8,330 bases of DNA, from positions 1 through 8,330 of the forward strand of contig CAITLX010000597.1 of the NCBI GenBank assembly GCA_903893335.1. Reading direction: 5' to 3'. This document shows positions 5,820 to 8,330 of the stretch, piece by piece; positions within the stretch are counted from its first letter, which is position 1; each line of letters begins with the position of its first letter. The notes under the pieces are model-generated. The model saw only the letters and a list, made by a program, of their open reading frames with translations, made no database searches and had not been told where the DNA came from. The DNA is from an uncultured delta proteobacterium. Lineage in GTDB: Bacteria; Myxococcota_A; Polyangia; Polyangiales; Polyangiaceae. Made by a program: the position numbers and the translations under genes.

Positions 5820-6485
5820 GTGCAAGCTCGTCGCGCCGTCCGTTCTCAGCCCTGGCTGCGGGTCGTTCCGCCCGGCGGGGGCAGGGAGGCGGCCGCTGCG
5901 CCCACCGACGAGGCCATCATCGAGGCCGTTCGGTCGGGCGACCGCGTCGTCGCGAGCGCGCTGTACGACCGCCTCATCGGGGTCGTCGATCGGACGCTTT
6001 GCCGCGTGTTCGGTCGCCGCGAGCCCGACCACGACGACATGGTGCAGGCCACGTTCGAGCAGATCGTCTCCACGCTCGTGCGCCGCAAGTACGCAGGCGC
6101 GTGCGGCCTCAACACCTGGGCGTCGACGCTCGCGACCCACGTGGGCCTCAACGCGCTTCGCTCGCGTCGCCGCGCGCGCCGCGTGATGGAGCCGGTGGGC
6201 GAGGAGCCCGTGGACTCGTACGTCGCCGGCAACGGCCCCGACCCCGAGCAACACGCTGGCTCCCGGGCGGCTGTCGAGAAGGTGCGCGCGCACCTGGCCG
6301 ACATGGATCCGGTCAAGGCCGAAGCGCTGTTCTTGCACGACGTCCTCGGCCACGACCTGGCCGAGATCTCGGTGCTCACGGGGGTGACGGTGGCTGCTGC
6401 GCAATCGAGGCTCGTACGGGGTCGCAAGGAGCTTCACGAGCGCCTCGCGCGCGACACCGCGAAGGAGGGCGAGCGCCATGGGTGA
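5820..6485 (+). CDS. ECF-type RNA polymerase sigma-70 factor
   Basis: 221 aa. GTG 5820 is the only plausible start between the preceding in-frame TGA (5772) and the sigma domain. Residues 1-29 are a basic then Gly/Ala-rich extension. Region 2 covers about 30-122: TDEAIIEAVRSGDRVVASALYDRL, then EPDHDDMVQATFEQIV (core-polymerase contact) and LNTWASTLATHVGLNALRSR followed by a basic run (-10 recognition). Region 4 covers about 148-210, with the helix-turn-helix FLHDVLGHDLAEISVLTGVT and VAAAQSRLVRGRKELHERL for -35 contact. There is no region 1.1 or 3, as expected for a group IV sigma. The FecR-like gene overlaps the last 8 bp, with its ribosome binding site inside this gene. The FecR-like membrane protein is the likely regulator of its activity. 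Target genes are unknown. Confidence 0.92.
   Translation: MQARRAVRSQPWLRVVPPGGGREAAAAPTDEAIIEAVRSGDRVVASALYDRLIGVVDRTLCRVFGRREPDHDDMVQATFEQIVSTLVRRKYAGACGLNTWASTLATHVGLNALRSRRRARRVMEPVGEEPVDSYVAGNGPDPEQHAGSRAAVEKVRAHLADMDPVKAEALFLHDVLGHDLAEISVLTGVTVAAAQSRLVRGRKELHERLARDTAKEGERHG
6462..6468 (+). promoter_or_regulatory. Strong ribosome binding site of the FecR-like gene
   Basis: AAGGAGG lies within the end of the sigma-factor gene, 9 nt before the ATG at 6478. It supports independent or coupled initiation of the FecR-like gene across the 8-bp overlap. Confidence 0.8.
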
Positions 6486-7668
6486 CTCCGTCCCTCCGTT
6501 CGATCTGCTCGCCGCTCTGCGCGACGCGCCCTTGGGGGGCGACGATGCCGAGCCCCTCGACCGCCGCGCGCGCGCGATCGCGCGCATCGAGGTCGCCATC
6601 GAGGCCAGCGCGCTCGTGCGTCGGCGGTCGGCGAGCCGCGTGGCGCTCCTCGGCGCGGCGGCGACCATCGCTGCTGCCGCCGCGGTGGCGATCGCGTGGG
6701 TGCATCCCGGCGGGGCGCGGCTCGGCGCGACGGACGCGACGCCCGTGGCGCAGCTCATGCCGTTCGCTCGCGTGCACGTCTCGCACGGCGCGCTGCTGGT
6801 TCGCGGCGTGGGCGCGGAGCGCCTGCTCGCCTCCGATGCGCCCGACGCGAGCTTGCCGCCCGGGGCGACGCTCGCGCTCGGCGCCGACGCCGCGGCCGAT
6901 CTCGCGTTCGCCTCGGGGGTGCGCGTGCACCTCGCGGCCGGGAGCGTCGCGCATCTGCCCAGCGACGCTGCGGGAGCGCGCTTCGCGCTCGACGCGGGCC
7001 ACGCCGATCTCGAGGTCCCCAAGCTCGGCGCCGACCGTTCGTTCACGGTCGTCACGGGCGACGCCGACGTGGTCGTGCACGGCACGTCGTTCGGGGTCGA
7101 GGTCGCCAGCGCGGGCGAGCGCGCGTTCACGCTCATCGACGTGCGCGAGGGGCTCGTCAGCGTCGCCGACCGCGCCACGTCGGGGGCGCCGCATTTCGTC
7201 CGTCCCGGCGAGCGCTGGTCCACGTTGCCTGTCGCCGCGCCCGCGGCGGTCGTCGGGGCGCCGCTCGGCAACCCGACGGTCGCGCCGAGCGTCGAAGCTG
7301 GTCGCGCCGCTCCGGCCGCGCACCCCGCGCCGCCCCTCTCCGCCACCTCGCTCGGCGAGCAAAGCCATCTGTCGACTACCTCGCTCGGAGAGCAGAACCG
7401 CTTGCTGACCGCGGCGCTCGACGCCAGCCGAGCGGGGCGCGACGCCGCCGCGCTCGCGACGCTCGACGAGCTGCTCGCGCGGTTCCCGTCGGCGCCGCTC
7501 GCCCACGAGGCTCGCGTGGAGCGCTTCCGTGCGCTCGAGCGACTCGGTCGCCACGGCGAGGCCGCGCGCGACGCGCGGCGCTACCTCGCGGCGCACCGCG
7601 ACGGCTACGCGCGCGACGAGGCGCGGCGCATCGCGCTGCCCGCGTCGGGAGCCTCTCCCACGCCATGA
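6478..7668 (+). CDS. FecR-domain membrane protein with TPR-like C-terminus (putative sigma regulator)
   Basis: 396 aa. Residues 1-50 are cytoplasmic and Arg-rich, where an anti-sigma segment would sit. One transmembrane helix spans about 54-75. A FecR-like beta domain runs about 95-250: LPPGATLALGADAAADLAF, SFTVVTGDADVVVHGTSFGV (188-207), a VREGLVSV strand (222-229) and RPGERW (242-247), matching the ladder of iron-dicitrate-regulator-type proteins. An Ala/Pro-rich linker follows, then an 11-residue duplicated peptide TSLGEQ... (290-311). The end is a helical TPR-like pair: AALDASRAGRDAAALATLDELLARFPSAPLA and ARVERFRALERLGRHGEAARDARRYLAAH (split here at residue 341). The periplasmic domain probably senses a surface signal and passes it to the ECF sigma factor, as in FecIR. 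No TonB receptor gene is visible. The TGA overlaps the next ATG by 4 bp. Confidence 0.85.
   Translation: MGDSVPPFDLLAALRDAPLGGDDAEPLDRRARAIARIEVAIEASALVRRRSASRVALLGAAATIAAAAAVAIAWVHPGGARLGATDATPVAQLMPFARVHVSHGALLVRGVGAERLLASDAPDASLPPGATLALGADAAADLAFASGVRVHLAAGSVAHLPSDAAGARFALDAGHADLEVPKLGADRSFTVVTGDADVVVHGTSFGVEVASAGERAFTLIDVREGLVSVADRATSGAPHFVRPGERWSTLPVAAPAAVVGAPLGNPTVAPSVEAGRAAPAAHPAPPLSATSLGEQSHLSTTSLGEQNRLLTAALDASRAGRDAAALATLDELLARFPSAPLAHEARVERFRALERLGRHGEAARDARRYLAAHRDGYARDEARRIALPASGASPTP
7345..7410 (+). repeat. 33-bp in-frame tandem duplication in the FecR-like gene
   Basis: Two adjacent 33-bp units (7345-7377, 7378-7410) encode TSLGEQSHLST and TSLGEQNRLLT. The first six codons encode the same residues with two synonymous changes; the second halves have diverged. 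The duplication sits between the FecR-like domain and the TPR-like helices and may extend the first helix. Confidence 0.8.
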
Positions 7669-8060
7669 GCATCGCACGCGCCGCCATCTCCGGCGCCGGC
7701 GCAACGCTCGTCGTCGCCGCGGGATCGCTCGTCGTGGGCTGCGGCGACGCGACGCTCGACCTGCTGCCCACGCAGCAGGTCGGGGTGATCTCGGACGGCT
7801 CGGCGGGAGCGCCGGGCGACGCCGAGCGCGACGACGCGACGCACGATGCCTCGCCCGACGTGGGAGACGCGCACGCCGACGTCGCCCACGACGCCGCCGA
7901 CGACGCGCGCCCCGATGCGCCGGTCATCTGCGCCGGCCAGACGTGCGCGGCCAACCAGTACTTCTGCCGCGCGTCCGACCAGACCTGCGTCGAGTGCCTG
8001 GTCGATGGCGACTGCGCGATGGGCACGTGCGAGCAGGTCGAGGGGCACTGTGGCTTCTGA
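7665..8060 (+). CDS. Small eight-cysteine lipoprotein with Asp/His/Ala-rich linker
   Basis: 131 aa. ATG 7665 overlaps the FecR-like stop by 4 bp (ATGA). A signal sequence with hydrophobic core ATLVVAAGSLVV ends in a VVGC lipobox (Cys26). Residues 50-86 are a low-complexity linker rich in Asp, Ala and His (DAERDDATHDASPDVGDAHA and onward). The C-terminal 45 residues hold eight cysteines (89, 94, 101, 108, 111, 117, 122, 129), with QTCAANQYFCRASDQTCVEC and DGDCAMGTCEQVEGHC. This is a compact disulfide-knot pattern seen in many myxobacterial surface lipoproteins. No enzyme motif is seen. The acidic/His linker could bind metal, which is inference. Its position after the FecR-like gene suggests a surface partner or input component of the sigma system, or simply a co-expressed surface protein. 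Confidence 0.82.
   Translation: MSIARAAISGAGATLVVAAGSLVVGCGDATLDLLPTQQVGVISDGSAGAPGDAERDDATHDASPDVGDAHADVAHDAADDARPDAPVICAGQTCAANQYFCRASDQTCVECLVDGDCAMGTCEQVEGHCGF
8040..8045 (+). promoter_or_regulatory. Ribosome binding site supporting the GTG start at 8050
   Basis: GAGGGG lies 4 nt before GTG 8050, inside the end of the eight-cysteine lipoprotein gene. It is the main support for placing the start of the last ORF there. Confidence 0.45.
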
Positions 8061-8330
8061 CCACTTCGCGCGCGTGCCCTCCGCGTTGACACCCGCGGCG
8101 GCGGCGCGTCAGATCACTCCCGTGGCGCGCCCGACGCCCTTCTCCTTCGATCCCCCCCCGCCGCCGGCGGAGGTGGCCCTCCTCGACCTCGGCGGCGCTG
8201 GCGGTAGCTCGATCGATCTCGGCGGCGCTGCCGCTGGCTCGATCGATCTCGGCGGCGCTGCCGCTGGCTCGATCGATCTCGAAGAGGTGCAAGACGTCAG
8301 CGCCGAGCGCGTGGGGCACGGCGCGGGTCG
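8050..8330 (+). CDS. Pro-rich ORF with tandem GGAAAGSIDL repeats (3' partial)
   Basis: The frame opens at GTG 8050, overlaps the preceding gene by 11 bp and stays open to the window end (93 full codons). The product begins ASDHFARVPSALTPAAAARQ, then has a Pro-rich stretch FSFDPPPPPAEV, then three 10-residue units (48-77) of the form GGAAAGSIDL, ending in EEVQDVSAERVG. No signal peptide or transmembrane segment is visible in this part, and I do not recognise the family. Same direction, tight overlap and G/C-biased third positions support a real gene. Low complexity and the overlapping minus-strand open frame keep confidence moderate. It may be the disordered N-terminal region of a larger protein. 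Confidence 0.6.
   Translation, partial: MASDHFARVPSALTPAAAARQITPVARPTPFSFDPPPPPAEVALLDLGGAGGSSIDLGGAAAGSIDLGGAAAGSIDLEEVQDVSAERVGHGAG
8191..8280 (+). repeat. Three tandem 30-bp repeats (10-residue units)
   Basis: Units 8221-8250 and 8251-8280 are identical; 8191-8220 differs at three positions. The bases just before (8181-8190) resemble the last third of a unit. The 30-bp length keeps frame, so copy-number change would lengthen or shorten the protein by ten residues. Each unit ends with the palindromic stretch GATCGATC. Confidence 0.92.

Noticed and set aside
4680..7346. Very long open frame on the minus strand (888 codons) opposite the sigma/FecR genes
   Set aside because: Long antisense frames are expected at this GC content. 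It reads across the clear sigma and FecR domains and its translation is low-complexity Ala/Arg/Pro with no domain.
4022..7408. Long plus-strand open frame (1128 codons) spanning five genes
   Set aside because: It starts inside the minus-strand triheme gene and runs out of frame through recognised genes; Arg/Gly-rich translation with no motif.
8191..8280. CRISPR-like or regulatory iteron array
   Set aside because: The 30-bp units have no spacers and keep an open reading frame, so they are coding repeats.
7924..8319. Minus-strand open frame with repeated EIDRASGSAA units
   Set aside because: It covers the end of the eight-cysteine lipoprotein gene in antisense. The plus-strand frame fits the operon direction and has a ribosome binding site.

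Overview
The window is GC-rich coding DNA with almost no intergenic space and strong G/C bias at third codon positions. Several protein signatures point to Myxococcota (myxobacteria): a MopE-type DRDRDG...GDCDD...GVDEDCSGAD motif before the sulfatase domain, a MYXO-CTERM-like C-terminal tail, lipoproteins with Gly-rich or Asp/Ala-rich linkers, and an ECF sigma / FecR-TPR / lipoprotein gene string. Polyangiales is my best guess at order level; the sequence alone does not settle it.

Layout. (1) Positions 2-1390, + strand: the 3' part of a secreted sulfatase/alkaline-phosphatase-superfamily protein whose N-terminus lies outside the window. (2) A strong hairpin at 1409-1435 separates it from a convergent gene cluster. 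(3) Positions 4663-1448, - strand: four tightly packed genes for exported proteins. They are a YceI-like protein, a triheme cytochrome-like lipoprotein, an outer-membrane beta-barrel-like protein with one N-terminal CxxCH, and a small CxxCH protein with a calcium-binding-like loop and a MYXO-CTERM-like tail. Two junctions overlap (8 and 4 bp). The third contains a 31-bp tandem duplication of the end of the triheme gene. (4) A 109-bp divergent promoter region (4664-4772). (5) Positions 4773-8330, + strand: a hypothetical two-part protein, an ECF sigma-70 factor, a FecR-like single-pass membrane protein with TPR-like C-terminus, an eight-cysteine lipoprotein, and the start of a Pro-rich ORF with 30-bp tandem repeats that runs off the window. 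The last four overlap at every junction (8, 4 and 11 bp).

How the genes may work together. The minus-strand cluster encodes five CxxCH haem-attachment motifs over three exported proteins plus a likely lipid/quinone-binding YceI protein. It is a plausible envelope electron-transfer or haem-sensing module that I cannot match to a characterised system. The plus-strand cluster looks like an ECF-sigma/FecR envelope-sensing unit with surface proteins attached. Whether it controls the divergent cluster is open. All functions are inferred from motifs and gene order; no search was run.
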